From Owenia fusiformis (Eukaryota > Annelida > Polychaeta > Sabellida > Oweniidae), in assembly GCA_903813345.2 (NCBI GenBank), contig CAIIXF020000007.1, positions 6,081,730 to 6,145,729 of the forward strand: a stretch of DNA of 64,000 bases, in the 5' to 3' direction. Below are positions 23,714 to 36,100 of the stretch, one piece after another. How positions within the stretch are numbered: position 1 is the stretch's first letter; the number at the start of each line of letters is the position of its first letter. The notes under the pieces were generated by a model that was not told the origin of the DNA, did not search any database, and was given only the letters and a program-made list of their open reading frames with translations. The position numbers were made by a program, and so were the translations under genes.

Positions 23714-26670
23714 CACTGGGGATGAACTGGAAACGAGGGAGGTTTTGCCTCGTATCAAAATGGCGGCGCGTGAAAAAATTTCATTCGGTAAGATTTTTGT
23801 TTTTTACAATTTTCGTGCTTTTATCCTTCAAATTAAAACTTAATATTTGGCAAGTAAATAGTTTATAAGTTCCGGTTTTATAATATGATTGCAAATTAGA
23901 AATCAATACAGACATTGCTGAGATATTTACATTTCAATTCTCTCACTTAGGAAACGAGGCACCTGTCTACATTTTGTAACAATGAAACGAGGCAATGTTT
24001 GACTTGCAACGAGGCAACTATTCTTTCTGTGATAGTGTCTACATTTAATGATCTTATTTCCACCGTTCTGGTCACATACGACCGATTACGTTTTACACGA
24101 TATACTTAGGTGGTTCAAAAAGTTTTGCATTTGATGTCATAACTTCAAGGAAAATAGTATTATTGCAATGAAACTTGGTACACATATGTGTTATATATTT
24201 AAAAATTTTGGGACCTCAATTTGGGACCTCAATTTTGATTGGTTCTTGAGATATGGTTGCTATGGTAACCAGAGTGGTGGGTACCATGTTCAACCCGAAA
24301 TTACGTTTTTCCAAACAGTTTTCTTGCTTGAATAAACTCTTTGTAAAATGGCAATTAGCAGGTGTAAGTGTCTTTGGGTGGCTATTTTTCTTCTAATTCT
24401 TCAATTTTTCTAATTGTCTCTATGACATCACAATAGACAAGTGACACGATAAGTTCCTTTGTGATGTATACTGTCCAAAACGCCGAAAAAAACGTGCGCA
24501 TTTCGTTCGGACTTTTCACGCGAATTACGTATATGTCACGCATTCCGTTCGAAATTTTTCGTACCTAAATATTTCGAAAACGTTAAATAGCATTGTTTTG
24601 AGTGTCAATTCCAATAAACGAGCCAGCTATCCGAGCTATCAATGGTAGCGCATGTATCGTCAAAATGTTCTCTCAAATGAGAAAAATCTCGTTCAAAAAA
24701 GTGCTATTTTAATAGGGAGCTTAAGCTACACGTATTTTAGAAATGGCGAACGTAAACGTGAAATGACCCCTGGGAACTATAGTTCCGTTCTGGATTGACT
24801 TATATATAACTTTTATTGACATATTGTATCATAACATGATTACATTAGTCATAAACTACTCACTAAAACTACTATCTACTACTAAACTACTTACTAAAAC
24901 TACATCTTTATAAAAATATACATGATTTGATATATTTTTTACAGAAAGCATACAAGAAAGGCAAAATATTTTAAAGTGTGATGCACAAATTTTGCTGATT
25001 ATTCTAAATTGTTAAATGAATTGTATATAAATTTACCAAGATGTCGTTGGAAGATGATATTATCATTAGAAATTATATTTATAAATAAATCGTTACTATT
25101 CAAGTCAAATGTTGGTAATATTTCAGGAATTTTACTGAAAAATATTTGCCTGTGTTGAGAGTGCTTTGTACAATTTATGATAAAATGAAATTCATCCTCC
25201 ACACATTTACATATATTACACAACCTTTCATTAACTGGTTTAGGTTTGGGTTTTATGTGTCTTCCAGATTCTATTTTTAGCCGATGTGAACTTAACCTAA
25301 ATCTACCTATTGCTAATCTATATTTTTTATTATCTAGTTTCAAATATGGTTGCAAAGACCCAATTAAAACAGTTTAACTGATACCTTTGTAATCATTCAT
25401 GCAAATAAAGACGTTGAAGACAAGAACTAGTTCTCTGAAGATTGCAATTTTACACGTTTACGTACACTTCTCTTTAAAACATGTGTCGTTAAACCTCCCT
25501 ACTAATCGTACGCAAATGGGGCATTGTTGTTGCTCGAGATGGCTATATTTGATAGAATATAATTCCAGATACGATAAAAAACGAATGACCATGGTAATAA
25601 TTAAATGACTCGCCTATATTACAAAAATAGCAGAGTCAAGGAGCACACTGGCATTGTCTCATTGGTGTACATTGGATTTTACTGTTTGTATTCTTTAATG
25701 TCTGTATGTTCCTTATTATGTCACTATCAATTATGTTATTCTGCATATAGTCCAACGAAATGTGGAAATGTTCGGCGTCTGTCGTCTGGAGTTCGGCGTC
25801 TGGCGTTTTGCGTCAATAGCAAATTCTTTAGCAATTTTAGCAACTTTCAAAAACTGAACAAATGCGTACCGCTTAGACTGACATCATATTTTACTGTGAA
25901 CAATTATAAACTTATTATGACTTTCAAGTATTTCTTAGAACATTTACATGGTAGCAGATAAATGGACTTATTTGTTATTACTAAGTTACAACACGTGTCA
26001 TATGTTAATGCCTTGTATTTTCTTAAATGCTAGAAATGGTGATGCATTTGCAAATGAAATATTCATAAATTTTCTAGATTATTAGCCATATGAAAAATGT
26101 TAATGGTCGATGGCATAAATATTATGATGTCGCTATCGTGAATTAAAATAAATGATGTTTCAACGTAGAATAAAAGCAAGCTTTGTTCACAACTGTCTAT
26201 ATCTGCTTCCCTATTCAACATAACATTTTTGCTTTTTAGGAAGCTTCAACATAACAATATCAGCAACGTTGTCGTTTCCTGTTACAGAAATAGCATTTGA
26301 ACAGGGATGCTTCTTTTTGTAGGCCCCGTTCTGTAATAAAAACAAAACATTTTAAATTAAATATGGTTGCCTCGTTTCATTCTTAAGAATGCTATATAGC
26401 TGCCTCGTTTCCTTGAGAAACATGCCTCGTTTCCTAAGTGAGAGAATTGATATGTAAATATCTCAGCAATGCCAGTATTGATTTCTAATTTGTAATCATA
26501 TTATAAAACCGGAACTTATGAACTATTTACTTGCCAAATATTAAGTTTTAATTTGAAGGATAAAAGCACGAAAATTGTAAAAAACAAAAATCTTACCGAA
26601 TGAAATTTTTTCACGCGCCGCCATTTTGATACGAGGCAAAACCTCCCTCGTTTCCAGTTCATCCCCAGTG
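23714..26670. mobile_element. 2.96-kb TIR DNA element with TTTGG target duplication
   Basis: Arms 23714-23960 and 26423-26670 are near-identical inverted repeats of about 247 bp beginning cactggggatgaactgg. The flanks carry the same five bases, tttgg, at 23709-23713 and 26671-26675, a credible target-site duplication. Just inside each arm the word gaaacgaggca or a shortened form repeats three times, as transposase-binding sites often do. No transposase was recognised; the interior contains a LINE fragment (about 24797-25375), so the element is non-autonomous or decayed. Each arm includes an ATG followed by a splice-donor-like gtaag. Confidence 0.75.
24797..25375 (-). pseudogene. 5'-truncated non-LTR retrotransposon, C-terminal end
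   Basis: The minus-strand frame 25355-24999 (118 codons) contains LSSHRLKIESGRH followed by a C-X2-C-X7-H-X4-C cluster with the usual acidic-His context (EDEFHFIINC), typical of the extreme C-terminus of CR1/L2/R-type LINE reverse-transcriptase proteins. Beyond the stop lies about 200 bp of 3' tail ending in a tcaataaaagttatat-like word. The reverse-transcriptase core and endonuclease are absent, so this is a dead, 5'-truncated insertion. It sits inside the 23714-26670 TIR element. Confidence 0.75.
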
Positions 26671-29652
26671 TTTGGGGTTTCATAATATTCCGTTGATAAT
26701 TCTAATGTCAGTATGCGCCGTAGGTTCTCGCAGCGATTAAAACAAAACATTCAACAAATGGAGTGGAATTCTCTATAGGGATTGTCGGTCAACGTGGCTA
26801 CAGCGTGATGTGTTTATATGTGATGACCACGTTCAAGCCATGTTTCATGAACGGTGATACCTGATAAATTCCCATGAGTTTCCAATGAGTATCCCAAAAG
26901 GTGAAGCACGTTACTATGTAGTTTCAAAAGTACAGTCATCTTGAGGAGGGAAACCACAAACGCAATCAACATTCATACCCACTAAGCCCAAAATCTATTG
27001 ATATCAACTCATAAAGAATATTAACAAATCAACATGAAAACACTTATTATTACACCTTTGTTTGACATACTCTAGTACCTTAATGTTATTATTAGTAGCG
27101 CATTACCCTAAAAATATATGACCCAGACCTCTAATCAGGCAAGGTATGCAAAGTGCATCATTTGTATTCCGGTTGGGTATAGTATATGTACAGAGTTCAG
27201 TTTTTTTCTGAAGGTTAATTATGAGAAAATGCATCCCACAAATATAATGTCTCTCCTTAGATATGCTTAAAATGTATAATATGTCATAATTTCGTTAGCT
27301 TAATCAGTAAGACATCAACACGAGAGAAACACTCCTTTTAAAAAAAGGAAAGACGTTTTGAAATTTCGTATAAGCTGTATAATTTATATAAGACGTTTTA
27401 AAATAAAAATATCGAACGAGGCTGGGTGATAATTGGGTCTCATCAATTACACATTTGTTAGAATTACAACGGGTTTGATTTATAACCAGTAGCTACTGAT
27501 ACTTATCTGAGAAAACTAGCATCGTTGCAAATAAAGTTTCAAATGTACCAAATATCTGACTAAAATTAAAGATCGATGAGTTAGCTCCGTTGGTACGGCA
27601 GATTAATACACTGTCCCCTTTGAAATACGTGATATGTGCGGGGGTTACACAGAGAGGTTAATGGGCAACCGCCAATAACATTTAGGCGCGATTTCTTTAT
27701 AATGGTTGAAAATATTTCGCAGCATCTGTCGATTACAAACATGCATGTTACCTGTTGCGCAGATCTAGAATATTAATGTTTCACGTTACAATCGAGTTCT
27801 TTAGGTTGTTGCCATCAAAACGTTATCTTCATTTTTTCGTGAGTGTCAGCGAGTGATATCGTATATATGTAATATAGTATATCGATGCATCGTAACATTT
27901 CACACCACGATCATCTACACATCAAAAATGGAGCTTAGCGTGAGTTCAATACATCTTCAAAGAACTCGGGACTGATGATCAAAAATAGCAAATAGTTGTT
28001 ACTTGTAATAGTATAGATTACTTGAGATTTACACCACTGTTGCTCATGTTCGTCGGCTATCAGACATAAATCTACTCTGGGTGTATCGGCTACCACTCTT
28101 TTTCCTCTCACACTTTGCACCATGCTGGGGTACCATTTTCACACCCGTGCTTCAAATGCAACTTTATACACCCTCATTTTAATCCATTGCCTCACACGTG
28201 TATAACATGTATCACATTTTGTGAATCTCTATACAGCATCGAGTGTGGTACATTTCGATCTATTGTATTCCATCATGCATGTTCCTATTTGGCGTTTTAA
28301 TAAGTCCATCGATGTATATCAATAAAGGGGCTGACCAATATCATAGATTATCCTTACTAAATACTATGAAATCAGAGTCCTAGTGAAACATATGATACAT
28401 TAATCACCACTTTGATTAATTTTTATCGTATTCTTTTTCGATAATATAAGAAATACTTACCTATACAAACAGCGTCGAGAGCGAGCCAGGCGCCAGAAAG
28501 GTAGAATTACAAGATGAGTGACGTAATTTGAAAAATGCTTAATCCATCCGACTATAAGATATTGACATTTTTATAACAAACCAACATCTCTTTAAGTCCA
28601 TTTGCTTTTCAATATTCATTGTTACAAACATTTTAGCGTTGTAAGTACTAGTGGTAATTCGCATAAGCACAAGATAGGTTCATATAAAAAACATCAAAGC
28701 GGTACTTGCTTAGAACGTGACAAGTGGTAGTATTATATAATTTTGGGAGTGAACGGAAATGTATTCTTTCTAGCATAGATATTAAAGGGAATCTAATAGC
28801 TTACTCTCCTTTTCTCGAGAACCCGAGTAGAATAAATGAGACCGAAGATATGACATGGGTTCGATATTTTTCTAACAGCTACCGTTTATTTTGCGTACCG
28901 CGATAAACCTAAACTCCCCCCCCCGTATTCTTCAAAATATGATTGAAATGTATTTGATTATATTGAATGTTTTAGTGTATCGCATGTAATGGACATACAT
29001 GTACTGATCATCATTATGCGTCGAAAAGCCGGGAGTGAAAGTCTATACACTGGATGAAAACGTTTAACAGAAACTATAAGAAGGCTTAAGGGATAACTCC
29101 ACTATTAAATGGCCCGATACAATTCAATTGAAAAACATGCAAATCTTCGGATCAATTATGAAAAAAAAGATTTCAGTTACCAAACCACATATACCACGTT
29201 ATAGCTCCATATGTCCCCCTTGGAACTCGAAATGTCTCTAGAAAAAAGAGCCACCAAAAGCAAAAGATCTGATCGACCGCTTTTGCCGCCATTTATTCGA
29301 ATTTTCAACACTTTTCAACAGATTTCAAACTCAAGACCACCGTCACAAAAAGTCAAATATCTGTAGTGAACCAAATAATTTCATAATACTTTTTATGAAA
29401 TTATATACACAAGAGATAAACAAAATAAAATGTAAAGTCTACATTTTCACTGGTGATTGCACTGAAAAATCTGGATTTCCATCAACCATTATCCCGATTT
29501 TAAACATAGATTTTTTGTCTACCATTTCAACAGCTGCAACAGCAACATCTGTGGAGTAATCCCCAAGCTGCTGAAATAGTTGTTAGATATAACTAAGTAT
29601 CAGAAAGATGGTGCAACACATGGTTTGCAAAGGATTCAAGCAAACCAGTTAT
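26671..29652. other. Non-coding stretch
   Basis: No gene found. A weak tRNA-derived SINE candidate is listed separately at 27568-27680. The 61- and 62-codon frames near 28 kb are unrecognised. Confidence 0.4.
27568..27680 (+). repeat. Possible tRNA-derived SINE head (weak)
   Basis: The segment gttagctccgttggta resembles the A box of RNA polymerase III promoters (TRGCNNARYNNGG) with one mismatch, and acggcag follows as in a D-arm. I do not find a convincing B box (GGTTCGANTCC) at the right spacing, so a folded tRNA gene is excluded and a decayed SINE is only a possibility. Confidence 0.2.
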
Positions 29653-29706
29653 TGTTCACCAGTGACATCTATACAACATTCATTGGTTATTATCAAACGA
29701 AGGTAA

Positions 29707-29976
29707 CGGCCGTCACCTTCGCACCAAAGATAGCTGACGGGAAGTGTCGGTTTTGATATTTTTAGTTTGCATCAAATAAAACTACTTTATAGTTGGCGTA
29801 ATGCTTTGATATTTGAACCAAATCAGACCCATTTGACATGGGAACTATGGAATATGATAATTTGTTCATATATCATGCGTGGGCGCCACAGTTCAAGGAT
29901 ATCTTCCACCGCTTAGGGGAAGACATATCGAATAGACACTTCCCGTCCGCCGTCTTTGATGCGAAGGTGAAGGCCG
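29707..29976. mobile_element. MITE with about 40-bp inverted ends
   Basis: Left cggccgtcaccttcgcacca...gacgggaagtgtc and right gacacttcccgtc...tgatgcgaaggtgaaggccg are inverted copies. Weaker similarity continues outward to gttcac on both sides (about 29653 and 30006). It is non-coding. Confidence 0.65.
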
Positions 29977-30530
29977 ATACTCTTGTTGATACTGGCCAGT
30001 GAACATTGCAATATCAAGACAAGTAATTGAAGACATTATTGTTCACCCGATGAGGACTCCAGAATCAACCGATACGCGCCTCTCTGGCTCTATTTGACAT
30101 TGCAAGATAAACATGCTTACGGGAAATGACAGTTAAACTATTGTGGTTACACTATTCATTTAGATATGCGCAAACCGATTTTTGCAATGATGAAGGGCCA
30201 TATCAAAGATTATTGCATGATTAAGTTGATGTCCAAATTTGTTTAACTGGCCCAATTTATCTTGTATATTAATTATCAAACGTTCTGACTAATAATACCC
30301 AATGGTTTTTACCTTTAGTGCAGCATACAGATGGAATCTTAACGTTCCTGAAAACGCTCAATAGAAGTGTTTTACATATTCAATGAAATCCAATGTAAGG
30401 TTTGGTCAATGAATCGTTTCAGGGGTTTCCTTTGTTTTTTCGAAGCATACGGCACTTTCAGGAATTTGTGACAGGACCATTTATAGAGAGGTTATGCTTT
30501 ACCTATTTAACAGAGATGAACGTGAACTTA

Positions 30531-31337
30531 CCCTACTATCACACCAAATTAGTTCTCACTACGTTCTCGAAAACGGGCTTCAACTGTGTACGGACGGACT
30601 GGACCTACTAAGAACCGTTTGGGATCTATTTACAAACTTCATCGAACGTACTCGAACGGATAGGTTCTCTAGAACTTAGACAATGCTCAAAATGTTCTCG
30701 TGGTCGTCACGTTCTACAATTAGAACGAGTGACAACGTACTAACGACAAGCTGGACGTACTACTAACGGAACCGTTGTACTTCAATCCCATAGGGACGTT
30801 TTAACAACGAGTTGAACTGTCTGAGGACGTGTTGAGAACGAGGTAGAACTAATTGCAAACGGGTTTAAACTGATTAAGAACGTATTTAACACTGCTTATG
30901 AACGAGTTAGCAAAAATATAACTATCACACCAAACAAGTTGCCACTGCGTTCTTCAAAACTGGTTTTAAACTGTGTGCGAACGGAATGAACGTAGCTGCA
31001 ACTTTCTAAGGTCTATTTACTAACTTTATAAACGTTCTCAGACGGGAATGTGATTTTAGAATTTTGAATCGATTCAAAATTCGATGGCGACCATACCGTT
31101 CTGTAATCAGGTCATTTTGACCTTCTAGACTAAGGGACGCGTTCTACGACGTTGCACACCGACGTGGTGCGACCTGAACGAACTGCAAACGAGATGGACG
31201 TATTGAAGACCGTTTAAGAACGAAGAAGTTAATTATTTCAGACATATTTCCCGACCACAGCCAGATTGAGCCCGTTTTACGACGTTTTCGTAGGACTGGC
31301 AAAAACGGGTAAAAACTGGTTTGGTGTGATAGGGGGG
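30531..31337. mobile_element. Repeat-family element with ctatcacaccaaa termini, copy at 31 kb
   Basis: The left end ctatcacaccaaattagttc is at 30535 and its inverted form is at about 31300-31337. A second left-type end (ctatcacaccaaacaagttg) lies at about 30922, so two units overlap or are nested. The block 31130-31337 matches 14395-14640. Words aacgaac, gaacggac and acgtact are frequent in between, and no protein is recognisable. Confidence 0.65.
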
Positions 31338-33111
31338 TTAGATACGCACGCAGAAATTGACGTCAGATTAGTCTACACATCATCATGAAAGTTACTGGTG
31401 CTAATTTGTAGAGAGGGGACTATTTCAGCCACGTTGTAGAAGAGTCAGAAACCTTTGCAATACGTATGAACTTGGTTGTCAAATTTAGAAAGCTGACTTC
31501 TCAATTTCAGATTCTAAACGGTTTTAATGGTAAAACGACAACTTAAAAATGTGATCATTTTATGTCATAACAACACTAATAGGCCTAACTGTAAGGCTTG
31601 GGTAGAAAACGGAGAATCGGTGAATTATCCATACTTAGTATAGCCAAGTCATCGATCAAAGGGCGCACCGACAATAGTATGTTTTTTATATAGTATAGTT
31701 TTTTGGTTGACTTTCCTATTCTACTACATGAAGTTAGATCATCGTTCACTTAAGGTCCGAAAAAGTTAAACAATTGGATTTTTCAGTTACCTTAGACCAC
31801 ATCCGGAACTAAAAAAATCATTTCATTGTTGGTCACGTGAATATGAGACATAACGCATGGGCACATCGGCGATATATCTAAGGGGATCATTACAAGAAAC
31901 GCTGGTAATTTTAAATATATCATTCCCTTACTGTCTCCAACTGGGATGTGTGTCCGTCGAGTATGAAAGTATTGGGTAAAATATTAATGATGTTTTTACC
32001 ATTATTGAGTCATTTGTTTGTGATCTACGACTGCATCTGTAAGGACGCCACATGTACGTGGGCCAAGAGATCTCGTAGTTTGAGTGACTGATACATCAGA
32101 CTCAGCGACACTGCATGGGGGTTGCGAAAAGTTACTTATTGAAAGTACTTGCAGGCATGATTATTTCATGATTGCAATTTGACCGAAAAAAATTATTTAC
32201 AGTATGTTAATGTACAGTGCATGACCGATGGTTTCATTCTAGCAATCGAGGTCTTAATTATAACGATTTAGATCGTATAAACCAACTTTTACATTTACCG
32301 ATCTGTAATAAAAAACGAGTTATAATGTATGTTTTTAGCTAATTTGACATCACAATCGTGTTAGAATTCTAGGTGTTCTAATAAACAGAAAAACACACAA
32401 ACAAACAAATCTTGTACAGACGCCATTTTGCATAGGTTGTAGAACTTGATCTAGTTACACAAAATTCGAGGATCACATACACGTACAGCATCACAAAACG
32501 CGAAAATCAACGGAGAATGCGAACGTGAGAGTGAACACACACGTTCAGATTCACGTTTTTATATTAACGCGTATCTAATAAACCTCTGTATCAACGGAAC
32601 GTCAAATCCAATGTCAGTAGCATTTACACCATGAAGTACTAAATACGGTACAAAAGCCATATCGGCGTTTCAGGTAGAATGCAAATATCATTATCAGGTA
32701 TATATGGCTTCTCTTATCATATTCAGTGTATTTGCGTCTTACATATTACATATAAAATCAATAAAACGATTTGTCAAGATCACGACTGCACTCAAAATTA
32801 TCAAAAATACTCTTTTTCAGTTTTACTAATTTATAACTGATAATTCAACAAGGGTTTCCGGCAGATTGAAAACAATTTTTTTGCTCTCATATGTCAAGCC
32901 CGTGTGTGACTCTAGACGCAAATGGAAGTCTCTATTCTGGTCTGTAAACACACTCATCCAATCTCGAAGAACAATGTGAAATGTACACATTAGAATGCGA
33001 CAAAGATAAGATAATATGTGCAGAATACAACTATACTTGAATTTATTTGAATACAAACCATTGGAAGGCTAAAATCCAAGAAACGTGCACTTGGATGTTA
33101 CACTAACCAAA
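31338..33111. promoter_or_regulatory. Presumed 5' flank of the SLC6 gene (promoter not identifiable)
   Basis: This precedes the first coding exon. I cannot place a transcription start, TATA box or upstream non-coding exon with confidence. A pyrimidine tract ending cag occurs at about 32808-32820, so an untranslated exon joined here is possible. Nothing else was recognised. Confidence 0.25.
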
Positions 33112-33156
33112 ATGGCAACGACAATGGAGATGTCGGGAGTAAAATCTAACGGGAAG
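33112..33156 (+). CDS. SLC6 exon 1 (start codon, cytosolic N-terminus)
   Basis: Encodes residues 1-15, [15 protein letters not shown], ending in phase 0 at the donor aag|gtacgtaag. The ATG has a good context (accaaaatgg, A at -3 and G at +4). An in-frame GTG lies upstream, so the ATG at 33112 is preferred. The assignment depends on phase and donor match to the 39808 exon over a 6.65-kb intron, so it is less certain than the others. Confidence 0.7.
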
Positions 33157-36100
33157 GTACGTAAGTCAAATATGTTCTTGTTGTCTTTTGCGCCTATAGT
33201 CCTGCAATATATTGCCATATTTTCAAGAATGATGGAAATTTTGGATGCATGCTATATTTGTAACTTTTCAGTATATTTAGGGTGTCCTGAATTCAAATCT
33301 GCCGGATGCAATTTGAGTACTTTGCGGCATTAATTTGTACAGTCATTTCAATATATGCATCCCAGGGTCTATTTTCTCAATTTTTTCAATTCAATGAATT
33401 TGCGTTTGCTAATTTTAAAATATGATAATGAAAAGTTTGAACAATTTTAAAATACTCGTGATGAACATTTCAAAGCTGAAATATCGTTTCATAATATTCA
33501 AAGAACCAAACTCCAAAGCATTCACATGTACCAATAACGGATGACTTTTAAGGAAAAAGTGATATGATTACCGTTTTCGTATTACCATTTTAATTAGCGT
33601 TTTAAATCTCATACGACACCAAGTTGGCTCCATGCCAGGAATCTTCAATGTTTTATTAATCATGACAACTGAAAGTGTTCTAATTGTAAAAGGCATCGTC
33701 AAAAAAATGTTCGTATTGTGTTTGAAAAATGTTTAACAAAGTTTCAAACTCGTCAACTTCAATCAACATTCGATGTCGTACATAAAATCGCATAGGAAGG
33801 ACAAAATCGTGGAATGATTCATTGCGACGATTTATATCCAGAAAATTATCTCGATGTAAACAGAGTAGTTATCCCGAGCTTATGTTTTTAACCCTTTCAT
33901 TTCTACCTGTAAATATATATGCTCAAGCTTTCTCAAACAACTAATACATCTAATGGCTACATTTGCATTTAGTTCAAATACATTTATAATCAACTACTTT
34001 GCCACATTCTTGAATTGTCGAGCTTTTATGGTTTCGATGTTAAGCTCTAAAAGATAAAATATACTCGTGACTTAAGTTCAATGACTCTGGATAAAAACAA
34101 GGTCGTGAAAAACCTTACGAAGACTGCAGTTTTTATTTCGTATTCCATTTTGCTGTTGCATTGAGGATCTTTATATGACCTATTCAGGTCAAGTCGCTTG
34201 ATTTATACCCGTGATGTCGTGATGTAATAATTAACATATTATCTCTAATTATTCAATCCTACTTAGTTAATTATATAAGTAATGAATTAATGAGTTAAAT
34301 TGAATTCCACAACTGAATAGTTATTCACAATGTCTTCAAACTGGACAAAGGCATCGATTGTCTGATCTAACGACGTTTGACCTCAGGATTTTGTCTCTCA
34401 CCTGCGGGTGACGTTATCTTTCTACCAAATGTTTTATGATGAAGGCCACTTCGTACACTCTTTATCTACCGAACTCGACCCCTGCTGTTTACAAATATAC
34501 GGTACGTAGTTGCATTGATATATATATATTAAAAGTAGGGTCTCTCGAAATGTAAATGTGTGAAGATAGAGTCGATCAGAGCATTCGCCTAAGATAACAT
34601 TCAATAAAATTCATAATTTTTAGCAGTTAGTTCCTGCACCAAAAAAGCGCTTTGCCTGTAAAAAAGCTGGGATCGGTTGATGAAAATAAAGAACAGAACA
34701 TATCGATACATACGAGTACTTCATAATGGAGATTAATGAAAACAAATCTTGAAAATATGATACTTTGGACAGCCTTACCCATTCATAGTTCCCGTGTATA
34801 AAGAAGTAACTTTGTAATTTGCGCATTGTCATCGTAATTCGTGCGATGAATATGCATACGAATTCCAAAGGTGCTTTTTGTACGTCTCTAAACGGTAATG
34901 TTTTTTGTCAGCTATTGGTAGCTACATAGTTGTTCAATAATTTCCCTTTTCAATATTTAAACCAAATTGTAATTTATGGAAGATTAAATTAGTTTGTCAC
35001 TACTTCATCGAAAAATGGCATTGGTGTCAGAGACTTTGGACTATGAAAATCACAGGATATAGAAAATACTATTCTTGTATATTTGTTGACAAAGATACCA
35101 CAAAAACGAATTACCGTATTTCAATGCAGTGATATACTTCTATATCCTGCGATAGTCCCAAGAAGAACATTGAAAAATAAAAGATTCGAGCAATTTGCAT
35201 GAATTTATTGAACGACCTGCTATTTTAACAGTAATACCGAGTGTTACAAAAATTGTACCAAAAGTTGACAAGAATTACTCTTTTTCTTCCTTAAAAAGTA
35301 AGTTTTTTACATGTATATAAAATTCATTTTTCAAAATTCATACTCACTGAGAAATTTAAACTTTTAGAGACATGTATTCTTTATAACCTTGACCACGATC
35401 GATGTAGAAATGAATGCAATTCTCAACACAGAAAAATTGGTGATTTTGCTGAAACGAAATTTTTTCTAAAACTTAATAAAATTACCCATTATAAAATCTT
35501 AAGATGTTTATGATAATTGGATTATCGACTGTCAAAAATATCCGTCCCTTCATCATTCACATAGTTATTTTATGTTTGTGTCCTTAGTAGTTACACATCT
35601 TATGATTATGATTCTTAAATTGTGTGTCAAAAATTTTCCTTCATTATTCATAGGGGTTACTCCGTGATTCTCTCTGTTCATTTTTTGGGGGAACACCCTG
35701 TACAAAAATCTATATATTGCAGACCTTGATTTATTCAGAATTTACACAGGCTTTGATCTATTTGTGTGTCATTGGCGTTGTATTGATACCTTTGGACCAG
35801 TTTGAGAGTGTACTTGTTTATTCGTGGGTCTAAAACCTATTTATAATTTACAATTATATTCAAGTATTACGCATGCGCGCTATGTACAATTCGTAACTAT
35901 TGTTTCGAAGACAATCCCTGGATTAGCTTGTTGGATTATTTCAGAGTACTTAGTGGAAAAGTGCAAATATGCAAACCAAAAAGGTATTTCAATTTACGCA
36001 TTTTGACATCGCGATTAAATAATCTTATAGCTGTTATCACTTGATTCATTTTTAATTAGTAGATTGGTCTTATTGGTCTTAAATTTCATTACATTGCAAT

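Noticed and set aside
27568-27680. A tRNA gene
   Set aside because: Only an A-box-like word is present. No B box and no cloverleaf can be drawn, so at most it is a decayed SINE.
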